64,000 bases of DNA from JBAZCI01 sp041671025 (GCA_041671025.1 JBAZCI010000001.1:1-64000); one strand, 5' to 3'. Counted from the stretch's first letter, positions 41,676-50,421 are shown. The notes: generated from the letters alone by a model not told the origin. Translations and numbers: made by a program.

Positions 41676-42173
41676 TTATGTATATTTCTTCTCCCCCGCT
41701 TCAATCCGCACCTGCAGCCAATTTTCACGTGGAGGAATCGGACATGAATAATACGGGTTATACGCACAATACGGATTGTACGCTTTGTTGAAATCAATCC
41801 GGAATTTGCCGTGCTCCTCCTCTACTTCAACATACCTGCCCGCTCCATAGGTTTCACTGCCATTGGTAGCATCGCGAAAAGGAAGGAAATACCCTGACGC
41901 ATCCTGAAAGATCGATAATTCTGCAGCTTCACCATTGACCGTAAAATAAATTTTTCCGGCACGCTTGAGCACTCGTGAATCCCCCGTACTCGTGTCCATG
42001 ATCACTTCCTCATGTGCAACCTGCAGATCAAGATCAAGAATAAAATTCAACGCGGGGTTTTCAGGATAATACACGAGCCCAGAAAATGCCTTGCGCTTTT
42101 CCGCGGGAATGGGAGAATGTTCATCTACCTTAAAAACTTCATCTTTGTCTTTTCGAAATTCGGCAAGTGTCAT
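41676..42173 (-). CDS. DUF1684 domain protein
   Basis: A 165-residue protein of the DUF1684 family: ALNFILDLDLQV, GKIYFTVNGEAAELSIFQ, FLPFRDATNGSETYGAGRYVEV, and the hallmark FRIDFNKAYNPYCAYNPYYSCPIPPRENWLQVRIEAGEK. The family is a small beta-barrel-like domain without known activity. It stands alone between two ATTTCGA elements. The final KKYT is probably cytoplasmic. Confidence 0.9.
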   Translation of the reverse strand: MTLAEFRKDKDEVFKVDEHSPIPAEKRKAFSGLVYYPENPALNFILDLDLQVAHEEVIMDTSTGDSRVLKRAGKIYFTVNGEAAELSIFQDASGYFLPFRDATNGSETYGAGRYVEVEEEHGKFRIDFNKAYNPYCAYNPYYSCPIPPRENWLQVRIEAGEKKYT

Positions 42174-42183
42174 ATTTTTTGAT

Positions 42184-42236
42184 TGTCATTTCGAGCGAAG
42201 TCTCGCCCAAGGGGCGGACGGAGTCGAGAAATCTTC
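42184..42236. repeat. ATTTCGA...GAGAAATCT element with CGCCC-AAG-GGGCG insert
   Basis: TGTCATTTCGAGCGAAGTC...GAGTCGAGAAATCTTC, containing a CGCCC/GGGCG hairpin. It lies between convergent-free genes and is one of three related copies in the window. Confidence 0.7.
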
Positions 42237-42255
42237 ATTGATCATGACAGACAAA

Positions 42256-43464
42256 TTATTTTTCTTTTATAACAATCGCATTTGGCAGCAGCCGTCCGGG
42301 ACCCGCCTTGTACTCGCCTCCGTAATACATCGCGCTTGATCCGCCGCCATCCAGATTCATCGCATGATCAACGTCTAGCGACTCCATGATCGCTGCGAGA
42401 TCAGGAACAGTTGCATTCGATGCCAGAACAAAGTAGAGCGTCATCCCCTTGACTCCGATGCCGCCGCGGTTGCCTTTGGTATTCCTCTGCTTGTCATCCA
42501 TGGGTTCGGATGCAAGCACATTCTGTCCGTTCATAATGAGCGCCGGGGTATTCGAAATTGCGGCGCTCATCTGCACGCCGTACTTCTGCTCAAATGCCGC
42601 TTCGTTTTGAAAATCCCGGGTCCGATAAAAAAAGTACGGTTTGTTATTCTGATCAAACACAAACAACGGCGCATCCGTATATCTCAGCCGCTCTTCATTC
42701 ACGAACCGTCCAAGCTGGGAATTATATACGGGAAACAAAAATGAATTTATCTGCCCGCTACATGTTGCATAGTCCGGAGGACAAAAATATGTCCCATGCA
42801 TGCCGGCAAAACCGGTATTCTCCTGAATATACGCGAGCAAAGGCTGGGCGGAGCAATTGTCTGTGCAGTCGGCGGCATCTCCCGTATCAGTTGCAATCTG
42901 TATTGATGAATTGGAAAGATCTGCCGTCATCAGACGAACTGAAAACGATCCCCTAGACGTAGCAATCGTTGTTTGTGTATACGAAACGCCTGAAACAGCC
43001 CGTGGAATTAATGCCAAATCCGTATTACTGATTCCGACACCCAACGTACGCATGATGTTAAACGCATCGGTTGGACGACCAAGATAATATCGCTTTTGAT
43101 CGCGCGGCCACACATACCACGCTTCACCATGACCCTCGACCTGCAGTAAAATGCGCCCGGACAAACGGGAGCGAAGCGCCGCATCGCCGGTAGCGGAACT
43201 TGTTGATTCGGGAATCTGAGCAAGCGTGGCGTTAGTCACGCCTAGAGCTTTCTGCCGCATGATATCAAAAGCGTCTGCCGGACGCCCTAAATATGTTCGT
43301 GTACGTCCGACAGGATCCACATACCACGCCTCACCGTGCGACTGAACTTGTAATAAAATCAAACCCGACACTGAATCAATCAGTGCGGCTCGCGCCGGAC
43401 GGAACGCCATGAGTCCCCCCAGCAGTATGGTAATGACCAACGATGAGAGAAAAAACTTTCTCAT
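42256..43464 (-). CDS. Phosphodiester glycosidase (NAGPA) with two AWYV repeats
   Basis: A 402-residue secreted protein. Residues 1-27 are a signal or anchor. Two tandem repeats follow: SGLILLQVQSHGEAWYVDP...YLGRPADAFDIMRQKALGV and SGRILLQVEGHGEAWYVWP...YLGRPTDAFNIMRTLGVG. Such AWYV modules are common on Patescibacteria surface proteins. The NAGPA domain includes AGMHGTYFCPPD, GGIGVKGMTLYFVLAS and LDVDHAMNLDGGGSSAMYYGG. Phosphodiester glycosidases remove the outer sugar from sugar-phosphate diesters. Its ATG overlaps the stop of the 26-aa basic peptide. Confidence 0.9.
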   Translation of the reverse strand: MRKFFLSSLVITILLGGLMAFRPARAALIDSVSGLILLQVQSHGEAWYVDPVGRTRTYLGRPADAFDIMRQKALGVTNATLAQIPESTSSATGDAALRSRLSGRILLQVEGHGEAWYVWPRDQKRYYLGRPTDAFNIMRTLGVGISNTDLALIPRAVSGVSYTQTTIATSRGSFSVRLMTADLSNSSIQIATDTGDAADCTDNCSAQPLLAYIQENTGFAGMHGTYFCPPDYATCSGQINSFLFPVYNSQLGRFVNEERLRYTDAPLFVFDQNNKPYFFYRTRDFQNEAAFEQKYGVQMSAAISNTPALIMNGQNVLASEPMDDKQRNTKGNRGGIGVKGMTLYFVLASNATVPDLAAIMESLDVDHAMNLDGGGSSAMYYGGEYKAGPGRLLPNAIVIKEK

Positions 43465-43541
43465 CTATGACGTACGGTCGGGATTGTTTTTTTCGCCCGT
43501 CTGCGGTGTTTCTTCAGAGCGACTTTACGTTTCTTATTCAT
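43461..43541 (-). CDS. 26-aa basic peptide (COX24/bS22-like pattern)
   Basis: Encodes MNKKRKVALKKHRRRAKKTI and six more residues. The KK-R-x-ALKKHRRRAKK pattern resembles the COX24/AURKAIP1-type small ribosomal peptides of bacteria, but the family cannot be confirmed. The stop overlaps the glycosidase ATG by ATGA. No strong SD is upstream, so it is a weak call. Confidence 0.45.
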   Translation of the reverse strand: MNKKRKVALKKHRRRAKKTIPTVRHR

Positions 43542-43589
43542 AGCTGTGATTATCAATTATGCTTTCAGTGCTTCGTGTAGTGTACCACA

Positions 43590-44303
43590 TTACTGCTTTG
43601 TGTCCACCTGCTGGGAATCCACCGGCTGCTGCTGTGGCGCCACAATTGACGCATGTCTTCGCTTGAGAAAAACAGAAATAATCATTGAACCCCGAAATGC
43701 GATGACTGCCACGGCAAAAATTGTCACAACCAGCCTGGGCGGAGGCAGTCCGCTTGGAACAGCTATCCAGTCGCCCCATACAGTATGTTCCAGTATATAT
43801 GCCCGGATAATCAAAAACGCATACGCAAGGTATCCGAGATGCAGTATTCGCCGCCAACGCGCCGCGCCCAACCTTTTAATACCCCACGGATTCGAAACAA
43901 TCGTCATCGCAGTCAGGATGCACATTGCACCCAGACCGAGGAGAACTTCCGCAGAACCAAGATGATCAAAAAATCCGTAAAAATATTTTTCCGGATCAAC
44001 AAAAAGCAAAAGTACTGAATACGCCAGTGCGAGCCAGAAACCTACCAATCCGAAATACTTGCGGTATGCAATTTTTTTATCCAAAAAATCAAAGTAATAC
44101 CCTATGCCGCTGAGTGCAAATGACAATCCAATCATCACCGCCGCAGTCCCTGCGACCGCCTTACTGACCGCCACAAGTGAAAATCCTCCCTCATAGATAT
44201 ACGTATAGAGGATGAACACAGCTGCCACAACACATCCAACATATATTGAGGTCCGCCACATTTTCGCTACTACTGATTGTACCGGCGCCTGTTTTATTTC
44301 CAT
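43590..44303 (-). CDS. Ferric-reductase-like (YedZ/MsrQ-type) transmembrane protein
   Basis: A 237-residue protein with six hydrophobic helices. It has AYRKYFGLVGFWLALAYSVLLL, FDHLGSAEVLLGLGAMCILTAMTIVSN, and RRILHLGYLAYAFLIIRAYILEH. The paired His in the helices resemble the heme ligands of PF01794. MsrQ partners with MsrP in methionine-sulfoxide repair, but no MsrP gene is here. The C-terminus is a Gln/Pro/Asp tail. The start MEIKQAP is chosen over an upstream one. Confidence 0.7.
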   Translation of the reverse strand: MEIKQAPVQSVVAKMWRTSIYVGCVVAAVFILYTYIYEGGFSLVAVSKAVAGTAAVMIGLSFALSGIGYYFDFLDKKIAYRKYFGLVGFWLALAYSVLLLFVDPEKYFYGFFDHLGSAEVLLGLGAMCILTAMTIVSNPWGIKRLGAARWRRILHLGYLAYAFLIIRAYILEHTVWGDWIAVPSGLPPPRLVVTIFAVAVIAFRGSMIISVFLKRRHASIVAPQQQPVDSQQVDTKQ

Positions 44304-44347
44304 GTATACAGTATAGCACCCGCAACGCATACCCCACTCTATGCATG

Positions 44348-44373
44348 TTTTTTTACTAACGTTAGGTAAAAAA
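44348..44373. promoter_or_regulatory. AT-rich palindrome upstream of the HU gene
   Basis: TTTTTTTAC-TAACGTTA-GGTAAAAAA, a near-perfect 26-bp inverted repeat. It could be a bidirectional terminator or an operator for the adjacent DNA-binding protein gene. Confidence 0.4.
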
Positions 44374-44448
44374 GTTGCTCCTGAACATGTAACAGTGCTC
44401 AGATGTAACTGTGGACATCTCCCCCCTCTTTAAATTTCCCTTTATTTT

Positions 44449-44457
44449 TGCTATACT
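44449..44457 (+). promoter_or_regulatory. Extended -10 promoter of the HU gene
   Basis: TG-C-TATACT extended -10, with a poor -35, 35 nt before the ATG. Confidence 0.55.
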
Positions 44458-44492
44458 TTTAGAGGATTTACTATTAAAGCCACGTCATACAT

Positions 44493-44777
44493 ATGGCCAA
44501 AGGAATGAGCAAGTCAGCTCTCATCAGCTATATAGCTGAAAAATCGGGTCATGCGCGCAAAGATGTGGCTGGTCTCCTTGATCTTCTCGCAGAGACTGCC
44601 TACAAAGAGGTCAAAGCGAGCGGGGAATTTACCCTGCCAGGATTCGGGAAGCTAGTCAAAAAGAACCGCGCAGCTCGCCAGGGACGAAATCCCGCGACGG
44701 GCGAAACTATCCAGATTCCCGCCAAAACGGTGGTGAAGTTCCGGGTAGCAAAAGTTGCAAAGGACACAATCCTTTAA
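44493..44777 (+). CDS. HU-family nucleoid DNA-binding protein
   Basis: A 94-residue HU/IHF protein: MSKSALISYIAEKSGHARKDVAGLLDLLAETAYKEVK, then GEFTLPGFGKLVKKNRAARQGRNPATGETIQIPAKTVVKFRVAK. GRNPATGE-x-I is the DNA-binding arm signature. It bends and compacts DNA as a dimer. It has its own promoter and a strong terminator. Confidence 0.95.
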   Translation: MAKGMSKSALISYIAEKSGHARKDVAGLLDLLAETAYKEVKASGEFTLPGFGKLVKKNRAARQGRNPATGETIQIPAKTVVKFRVAKVAKDTIL

Positions 44778-44795
44778 AGATACACGCAGTATCAC

Positions 44796-44828
44796 AAAAA
44801 GCTTTCTCGATGATCGGGAAAGCTTTTT
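44796..44828. terminator. Bidirectional terminator between HU and the 334-aa gene
   Basis: AAAAAGCTTTC and GGAAAGCTTTTT arms (about 11 bp) with A/T tracts on both sides, between convergent genes. Confidence 0.85.
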
Positions 44829-44831
44829 GGT

Positions 44832-45836
44832 TTATGACGAGAGAATCGGAATAGTTTCAAACGGAATGTCTGGAATTGAAACTGTCGCCGCACGAAGTGA
44901 TGCTTTTACTTTTTCGTATTGATCAAAAGAAAAAATCCGTTCGACAAACTTCTTTTCCCGCTGTTCCAGAACACCGACGCCAACCCAAAAATACACGGCT
45001 GAACTTTTTGTCGTCCCTAAAGGTACGGCATACGATGCGATCGGTCGGGGAAAAATTGCTATCCGCTGTTCCGCCCGAGTAAATGCTTTGCGTCGTGAGA
45101 GATGACGATACGCATTATGCATGAGAGCGGAGTCGATTATTTTTTCCTCTTTTTCTTTTTCTGACAACTGCGTCAGGTCTTCAATCCCGTTCCAGCAGAT
45201 ATTGTGCCGCGAACTGGCAATGTGACTTGCTTTTTGTTCATCGCTCCACCCATCCCATTCCGCTTTGGCTTCGGGATATTTTTCTTTGAGTTCCTTAGAA
45301 AATTCTTCCGGCGTATAGAATTCCCCTACATGACGTAATTCAACGCGAATATTCGACGGGAGGTGAAGGCGAAATGCGGCAAGAAGGCTTTCAAATCCTT
45401 TTGACCATTCGGCTACTTTTTCTGCCGGGATATTATCTAGGCGCGGCACAATAATATCATCGCCTACAAATGAAAAAGTACAACCGGGTTCATATGCCGC
45501 CGCTATAGGCGCCATGTACTGAATATAGTATGCCAATGAAAAAAATTCCGCCCAGTCAACTCCGGGTGCAGACGGCAGATTCCATCCTTTATACGCACCA
45601 AAGGGAAAACTAAATTGGATGGGCTCTTTTTTTTCCATATTCAGCGCGATGGATCGTGTAATGCGACGCTGTGTTTCTTCATCGATACGCCATTTTCGAA
45701 ACGATTTACGGACAACTTGTCGGTAGATAAACTGCGCAAGATCAGATGAAGCCAACTCGCGATCAGCCGGAGTCAACTCATATATTCCGCTTGTGCGAAG
45801 TATGTGATCGAGGTGTGCGTGGACTGGTGATGTCAT
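44832..45836 (-). CDS. Hypothetical protein, remotely similar to isocyanide synthase (DIT1/PvcA)-type folds
   Basis: A 334-residue protein starting MTSPVHAHLDHIL (45836 chosen; a longer start at 45899 overlaps the divergent promoter). The centre reads IQFSFPFGAYKGWNLPSAPGVDWAEFFSLAYY...YEPGCTFSFVGDDIIVPRLDNIP. This resembles the F-K...P-D-aE...yepG...DG layout of isonitrile synthases, but the key Cys and Asp positions are not certain. It is soluble. Treat the fold assignment as tentative. Confidence 0.55.
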   Translation of the reverse strand: MTSPVHAHLDHILRTSGIYELTPADRELASSDLAQFIYRQVVRKSFRKWRIDEETQRRITRSIALNMEKKEPIQFSFPFGAYKGWNLPSAPGVDWAEFFSLAYYIQYMAPIAAAYEPGCTFSFVGDDIIVPRLDNIPAEKVAEWSKGFESLLAAFRLHLPSNIRVELRHVGEFYTPEEFSKELKEKYPEAKAEWDGWSDEQKASHIASSRHNICWNGIEDLTQLSEKEKEEKIIDSALMHNAYRHLSRRKAFTRAEQRIAIFPRPIASYAVPLGTTKSSAVYFWVGVGVLEQREKKFVERIFSFDQYEKVKASLRAATVSIPDIPFETIPILSS

Positions 45837-45911
45837 ATGAATGACCCCTAGCGTAGCATGAAACATTCTCAAAAACCACCCGATTGGACGAATTATCATC
45901 GGTAGTACATA

Positions 45912-47708
45912 ATGGCTGATACCGGGAATATCCCGCCTTTAGTAAAAAATACTATGCGCCTTTTCTGGAATTATCTCAAAAAATACAAGAAACTGCTGAT
46001 CGCTTCGATCCTTCTCGCAACGATTAACCAGGTGTTTTCTTTGCTTGATCCGCAGATTTTCCGACTCATTGTCGATAACTACGCGAGCCGTTTTCACGAG
46101 TTATCACGGAATGAGTTCATACAGGGGGTCACCGTGCTTCTCGCCGCATCAGTCGGCGTAGCCCTTATTTCTCGCATTGCAAAAAACTTCCAGGATTATA
46201 CCGTAAACGTCGTAGCGCAACGGGTCGGAGCAAGCATGTATGCTCAAAGCGTCGAGCATTCGTTTTCGCTGCCTTACGCCGCATTTGAAGATCAGCGCTC
46301 AGGTGAACTCCTCCAAAAGCTACAGCGTGCCCGTCTTGCCGCACAGGCGTTGCTTATGAGCTTAATCAATGTCGTCTTCTTGTCGGTCATCGGCATCCTG
46401 TTCGTTCTCGTATACGCTTTTTTTGTACACTGGCTCATCGGGCTTGTCTTTGCGCTCATCATCCCGGTGCTTGGCACCATCACGTTTCTCATCAGCCGGA
46501 AGATCAAATCTGCACAGAAAAAAATTGTCGACGAGACCGCATCTCTTGCCGGATCCACAACAGAAACGATCAGAAACGTCGAAGTGGTCAAAAGCCTGGG
46601 GCTGGAGAGCCAGGAAATTGACCGGCTCAACGCAATCAACGACTACATTCTTAGCCTCGAAATAAAAAAAGTTGTTCTCGTGCGAAAAATGAGCTTCGTC
46701 CAGGGCACGTTGATCAACCTGATGCGCTCAACACTACTCCTCCTGATGCTCTGGCTGATTTTTCAACAAAGCATTACGCTAGGCGAATTTTTCAGCATCT
46801 TTGTCTATTCATTCTTTATTTTTTCTCCCCTCTACGAGCTCGGCACTGTCGCAACGCAGTACCAGGAAGCGAAAGCGAGCAGTGAACAGCTTGAGGAAGT
46901 ATTCGCTATACCTCCCGAAAAAAGACCTGAACACCCGGTTGATATTTCCCCGCTTACGTCGATTGAATTTTCAGATGTTGATTTTCAATACCAGAGCGGA
47001 ACAACAGCGGCAGTATCAAAAATCAGCTTACAGATTCGCGCGGGAGAGACCGTGGCATTTGTCGGACAATCAGGCTCCGGCAAGACAACCATGATCAAGC
47101 TTATTGCCGGACTCTATGCGCCGACGCGCGGAAAAGTGCTGTTAAACAACCATGACAGCGTAAACGTGGATTTTCAAAAACTCCGCAATCGCCTCGGACT
47201 GGTGTCGCAAGAAACTCAACTCTTCGCGGGCACGATCCGAGAAAATCTCTTGTTCGTAAAACCGGAAGCTACGGATGATGAAATACGGTCCGCACTCAAC
47301 GCGGCCGCAGCATCAAGCATCCTGATGCGAAGCAGTGATGAATTAAACACTAAAATTGGAGAAGGTGGCATTAAGTTATCCGGCGGTGAACGCCAGCGGC
47401 TCGCGATAGCCCGCGCCCTCCTCCGCAATCCTGACCTCATCGTCTTTGACGAAGCGACAAGCAGTCTGGATTCTATCACCGAGCAGGCTATCACCAAGAC
47501 CATTCAGGACATCGAGCATGTAAAACCTGAGCTCATCACCATCCTGGTGGCGCACCGACTTTCCACTATCGCGCATGCCGACAGGATTTACGTACTCGAA
47601 AAAGGTGCAATCATTGAAACAGGTACACACGAGACACTTACTCAACAAGGCGGATTGTATGCCGCATTGTGGAGACAGCAGTTGGGAAGCGAGAAGACGG
47701 TGAGTTAA
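45912..47708 (+). CDS. ABC-type exporter (fused permease-ATPase, MsbA/LmrA-like)
   Basis: A 598-residue half-transporter. Six transmembrane helices (about residues 25-320) precede an ATPase with Walker A GQSGSGKTTMIK, Q-loop LVSQETQLFAGT, signature IKLSGGERQRLAIARALL, Walker B LIVFDEATSSLD, and H-loop VAHRLSTIAHA. It forms a homo- or heterodimer exporting lipids, peptides or drugs. It is divergent from the preceding gene with 75 nt between. Confidence 0.93.
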   Translation: MADTGNIPPLVKNTMRLFWNYLKKYKKLLIASILLATINQVFSLLDPQIFRLIVDNYASRFHELSRNEFIQGVTVLLAASVGVALISRIAKNFQDYTVNVVAQRVGASMYAQSVEHSFSLPYAAFEDQRSGELLQKLQRARLAAQALLMSLINVVFLSVIGILFVLVYAFFVHWLIGLVFALIIPVLGTITFLISRKIKSAQKKIVDETASLAGSTTETIRNVEVVKSLGLESQEIDRLNAINDYILSLEIKKVVLVRKMSFVQGTLINLMRSTLLLLMLWLIFQQSITLGEFFSIFVYSFFIFSPLYELGTVATQYQEAKASSEQLEEVFAIPPEKRPEHPVDISPLTSIEFSDVDFQYQSGTTAAVSKISLQIRAGETVAFVGQSGSGKTTMIKLIAGLYAPTRGKVLLNNHDSVNVDFQKLRNRLGLVSQETQLFAGTIRENLLFVKPEATDDEIRSALNAAAASSILMRSSDELNTKIGEGGIKLSGGERQRLAIARALLRNPDLIVFDEATSSLDSITEQAITKTIQDIEHVKPELITILVAHRLSTIAHADRIYVLEKGAIIETGTHETLTQQGGLYAALWRQQLGSEKTVS

Positions 47709-47840
47709 AACAAAGAGTAAGTCATCATGCCTACGAAGTATGTTAAAACTCACGCGCCCACCAGCCAGCGAGCCAAACAGGGGAACATGCATATTATTTT
47801 CGACATCGCGATCCACGTAAGACCGAGGGAACGGTTCGTT

Positions 47841-47868
47841 AAAAAAACTGACGATTGATACGTCAGTT
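47841..47868 (-). terminator. Terminator of the 72-aa gene
   Basis: ACTGACG and CGTCAGT arms with T7 on the minus strand. Confidence 0.8.
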
Positions 47869-47883
47869 CACAAACACGAGACA

Positions 47884-48102
47884 TTAAACCTCATGTTCAC
47901 TACGAATATTAAACCCCCTCCTCTTCAGACATTGGATATCAGCAACCGAGCCACCATTTATTCGGATCCGAAGAACCCCGTCATCATCACCCTGAATATT
48001 ATCACACTCAATCGACTTCATGGTGATCATAACTAAAGGCGTTAATGGATCGCTGATAAATCTAGAATCCGGTTTGTACAATGCCGCATAAGAATCAGCC
48101 AT
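47884..48102 (-). CDS. Hypothetical protein, 72 aa
   Basis: Start ATG with SD AAGGAG (6-nt spacing). A soluble, mixed-charge protein (MADSYAALYKP; LTPLVMITMKSIECDNI; DGVLRIRINGGS). Monocistronic, with promoter and terminator. No family recognised. Confidence 0.6.
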   Translation of the reverse strand: MADSYAALYKPDSRFISDPLTPLVMITMKSIECDNIQGDDDGVLRIRINGGSVADIQCLKRRGFNIRSEHEV

Positions 48103-48139
48103 TTGTCACTCCTTGTTTGTTTTCCCACAATAAGCCACA

Positions 48140-48168
48140 ACGTTACATGAACGGGAAACATTTGTCAA
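48140..48168 (-). promoter_or_regulatory. Sigma-70 promoter of the 72-aa gene
   Basis: On the minus strand: TTGACA, 17 nt, TAACGT. Confidence 0.65.
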
Positions 48169-48287
48169 CATTCCTCATAATTGCCCCATCCCGACCCGCC
48201 CATGGCCGGAGGGATCCGGTTGTTCCTCAACTCTACCGGATTCCTCCCCCGCAACGGGGTTCGGAATGGTGGATTTTTATACCAAAG

Positions 48288-48315
48288 CGCAGCCCATTAA
48301 GGGCTGCGCGTAGCT
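48288..48315 (-). terminator. Weak terminator after the toast_rack-like gene
   Basis: GCGCAGCCC and GGGCTGCGC arms; only TTTGG follows on the minus strand. Confidence 0.5.
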
Positions 48316-48330
48316 AGATGTATGAACGTC

Positions 48331-49362
48331 TTATTCCCTATTGATCGTCAGACTCGTCGCGCCGATACTCATGTCAATCTCTATCGTATTCGCGGCGGTT
48401 CCATAATTATCTGTCTGATACGTATCATCATCGATCTTCGTAAAATTCTCCAGGGTATGTGAGGAGACGCCTGAATCAAGCGTGAGTTTGACGCCGCTCG
48501 TTTCCGGAACCGACATGGTGATTGAACTGGCGCCGGCGTCAATACTGACGCTTGTTTTTGCTACCGCATTTCCAAGCTCGAGCGTCAGACTGGATGCACC
48601 CGTATCAATATCCACTGATTCTGTTTTGACGCCCCGTAAATCGAGATTCATATCAATGGCGCCTGTGTCAAAACTTAGCGCCATCGGAACCGCGGTGCTT
48701 ATATCCAAGTCCAGCGTGTTTGACTTGTGCCCGAATCCCCTCCATTTACCTTCGGTTTCCATATGTACCGTCTGAACACCTCCCGTTGCACGTGACTTTG
48801 TAGTGAGTGTAAGAAAATTCGATTCAAATGTGCCCGAAATCAAATTCGTCTGATCAACTGCCGCAGGTGCAACAATCAATTCGCCTGCCCCGGTGGATAT
48901 ATTCACCTCAGCGCGCTGGACATCGGCCTCAGTTACGATTGCCACCTCGTTCTTGGTCACCGCAGCGGAATCGATCTTGATATCTCCAAAGCCAAATATG
49001 ATCGCCGCGACCAGTCCAGTGATGAGCACAATCGCAATAATACTGACCACTGTCGACGCCCATCCCCGTCGTGATAAAAGGGAAAGGCCGATGAAAATAA
49101 TGACGAGCGGCCAAATCAGCGATATGTCAAATTGGAAATTAATATCCCAGATTCCTAAATTATCGGCGAGAAACGCTAGCCCGAGAATAATAATGACGGA
49201 ACCGAATACGATTCTTCCTAAATTCATCCCCCCTTTTTTGTCATAGTGATAGTGGTGATGAATTTCTTTGCTTTCCTGTGTATGCTCCGACGTGGACGTC
49301 GTGGACTTTTCCGGTTGGGCATTCACCGTCTCGACCGGTGGAGTTGTTTTTTGTTCATCCAT
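48331..49362 (-). CDS. LiaF/toast_rack-like membrane protein
   Basis: A 343-residue protein. A charged N-terminus with HHHYHYDKKG (residues 33-43) is followed by DUF5668/LiaI-LiaF-type helices (VFGSVIIILGLAFLADNLGIW, LIWPLVIIFIGLSLLSRRG), a third helix, and a repetitive beta domain with recurring VDIDTGASSLTL, VSIDAGASSITM and LTLDSGVSSHTL strands (DUF4097/toast_rack type). Such proteins detect or buffer cell-envelope stress. The start MDEQKTT overlaps the pspC-like stop by 8 nt. Confidence 0.85.
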   Translation of the reverse strand: MDEQKTTPPVETVNAQPEKSTTSTSEHTQESKEIHHHYHYDKKGGMNLGRIVFGSVIIILGLAFLADNLGIWDINFQFDISLIWPLVIIFIGLSLLSRRGWASTVVSIIAIVLITGLVAAIIFGFGDIKIDSAAVTKNEVAIVTEADVQRAEVNISTGAGELIVAPAAVDQTNLISGTFESNFLTLTTKSRATGGVQTVHMETEGKWRGFGHKSNTLDLDISTAVPMALSFDTGAIDMNLDLRGVKTESVDIDTGASSLTLELGNAVAKTSVSIDAGASSITMSVPETSGVKLTLDSGVSSHTLENFTKIDDDTYQTDNYGTAANTIEIDMSIGATSLTINRE

Positions 49363-49819
49363 GGTGATTGTTGCGCTTAAATAATAAAACAATGCCGATA
49401 ATAATAATGACGACGGGCCATACCATACGCCACTCAAACCACATAGAAGGCAAAATGCGCTGAATGAGAAGCAGGACACCCAATCCAATAATAACAAATC
49501 CGATGAAATTCCTTCGATCGGATGATGACGTCCGTTGGCGGACATCGTCTGCAAACGTCTGGGCGCGCTTCCCCACTTCCCCCGCAAAATCTTTTGTCTT
49601 TTGCATGCGGTCGACATCCACATCATCACCCGGCTCGTTAGGAATGATTATCACTAAGATGATATACAAAATAATTCCGACACCATCGGCGAGTGCAAAA
49701 ATAACAAACCCAATGCGCAACAATACGGCATCAATACCGAAATATTGAGCCAGACCCCCACATACCCCTCCAAGTATTTTATCGGTACGTGAACGATACA
49801 GTTTTTTCGTATTTTCCAT
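49355..49819 (-). CDS. PspC-domain protein
   Basis: A 154-residue protein. MENTKKLYRSRTDKILGGVCGGLAQYFGIDAVLLRIGFVIFALADGVGIILYIILVIIIPNEP is a standard PspC domain with one transmembrane helix. The C-terminal half adds DUF5668/LiaI-LiaF-like helices (FIGFVIIGLGVLLLIQRILP, MVWPVVIIIIGIVLLF). It is the first gene of an envelope-stress pair with the toast_rack protein. A PspC/LiaF-type sensor role is inferred from families. Confidence 0.92.
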   Translation of the reverse strand: MENTKKLYRSRTDKILGGVCGGLAQYFGIDAVLLRIGFVIFALADGVGIILYIILVIIIPNEPGDDVDVDRMQKTKDFAGEVGKRAQTFADDVRQRTSSSDRRNFIGFVIIGLGVLLLIQRILPSMWFEWRMVWPVVIIIIGIVLLFKRNNHHG

Positions 49820-49892
49820 GCAGTAAGTATAGCAGAAAACTGTGCCGTAACGCACCTTGGAAAAATGACCGTCAACACGGTATACTACGTCT

Positions 49893-50414
49893 ATGAAATA
49901 TGCCATCAAAGCCAGGAATATGACACTTCGCTCTCCGCAGATTGCTGATGCACCTGTCGTGATTCCTTACATAAATGATCGACTAGTAAAGCGCTTTACA
50001 ACAATCCCTTCGCCATATCGAAAAAAAGACTGGCTTGTATGGGTTAAGTCAGTTCATGCTCAGATTCGAAAAAAACAGCCCGGAAAATATAATTTTATGA
50101 TTGAAGTGGAACAGCGTCCCATCGGAAGTATTAGCCTTGATCATGTTACACCAAAACATAAAGCAACACTCGGCTACTGGCTCGCAAAAGAATTTCGTAA
50201 TAAGGGCATTATGCAGGAAGCGGTTGGAGCAATCACCAGATTTGGTTTCGCACAGCTCAAGCTTCAGAGAATTGAAGCGACCGTTGATATTACCAACAAA
50301 GCATCGCGACGCGTACTTGAAAAAAATGGATTCAAGGTAGAAGGCGTACAGAAAAAAGGCGTTATGCATCGCGGCCAATTACGCGATGTGTATATGCTGG
50401 CGAAAGTAAGATAA
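49893..50414 (+). CDS. GNAT-family N-acetyltransferase, RimJ/RimL-like
   Basis: A 173-residue protein: MTLRSPQIADAPVVIPYIND, IGSISLDHV, GYWLAKEFRNKGIMQEAVGAITRFGFAQLKLQRIEATVDITNKASRRVLEKNGFKVEGVQKKG. GYWLAKEFRNKGI is the acetyl-CoA (P-loop) motif region, and the LQRIEA...N-x-AS-R-VLEK-GF block is typical of ribosomal-protein acetyltransferases. Its target is unknown. Confidence 0.9.
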   Translation: MKYAIKARNMTLRSPQIADAPVVIPYINDRLVKRFTTIPSPYRKKDWLVWVKSVHAQIRKKQPGKYNFMIEVEQRPIGSISLDHVTPKHKATLGYWLAKEFRNKGIMQEAVGAITRFGFAQLKLQRIEATVDITNKASRRVLEKNGFKVEGVQKKGVMHRGQLRDVYMLAKVR

Positions 50415-50421
50415 ACTCTAA

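Noticed and set aside
47727..47858. 43-aa ORF MPTKYVKTHAP... after the ABC exporter
   Set aside because: Weak SD and the frame ends inside the opposite-strand terminator; not enough support to call a gene.
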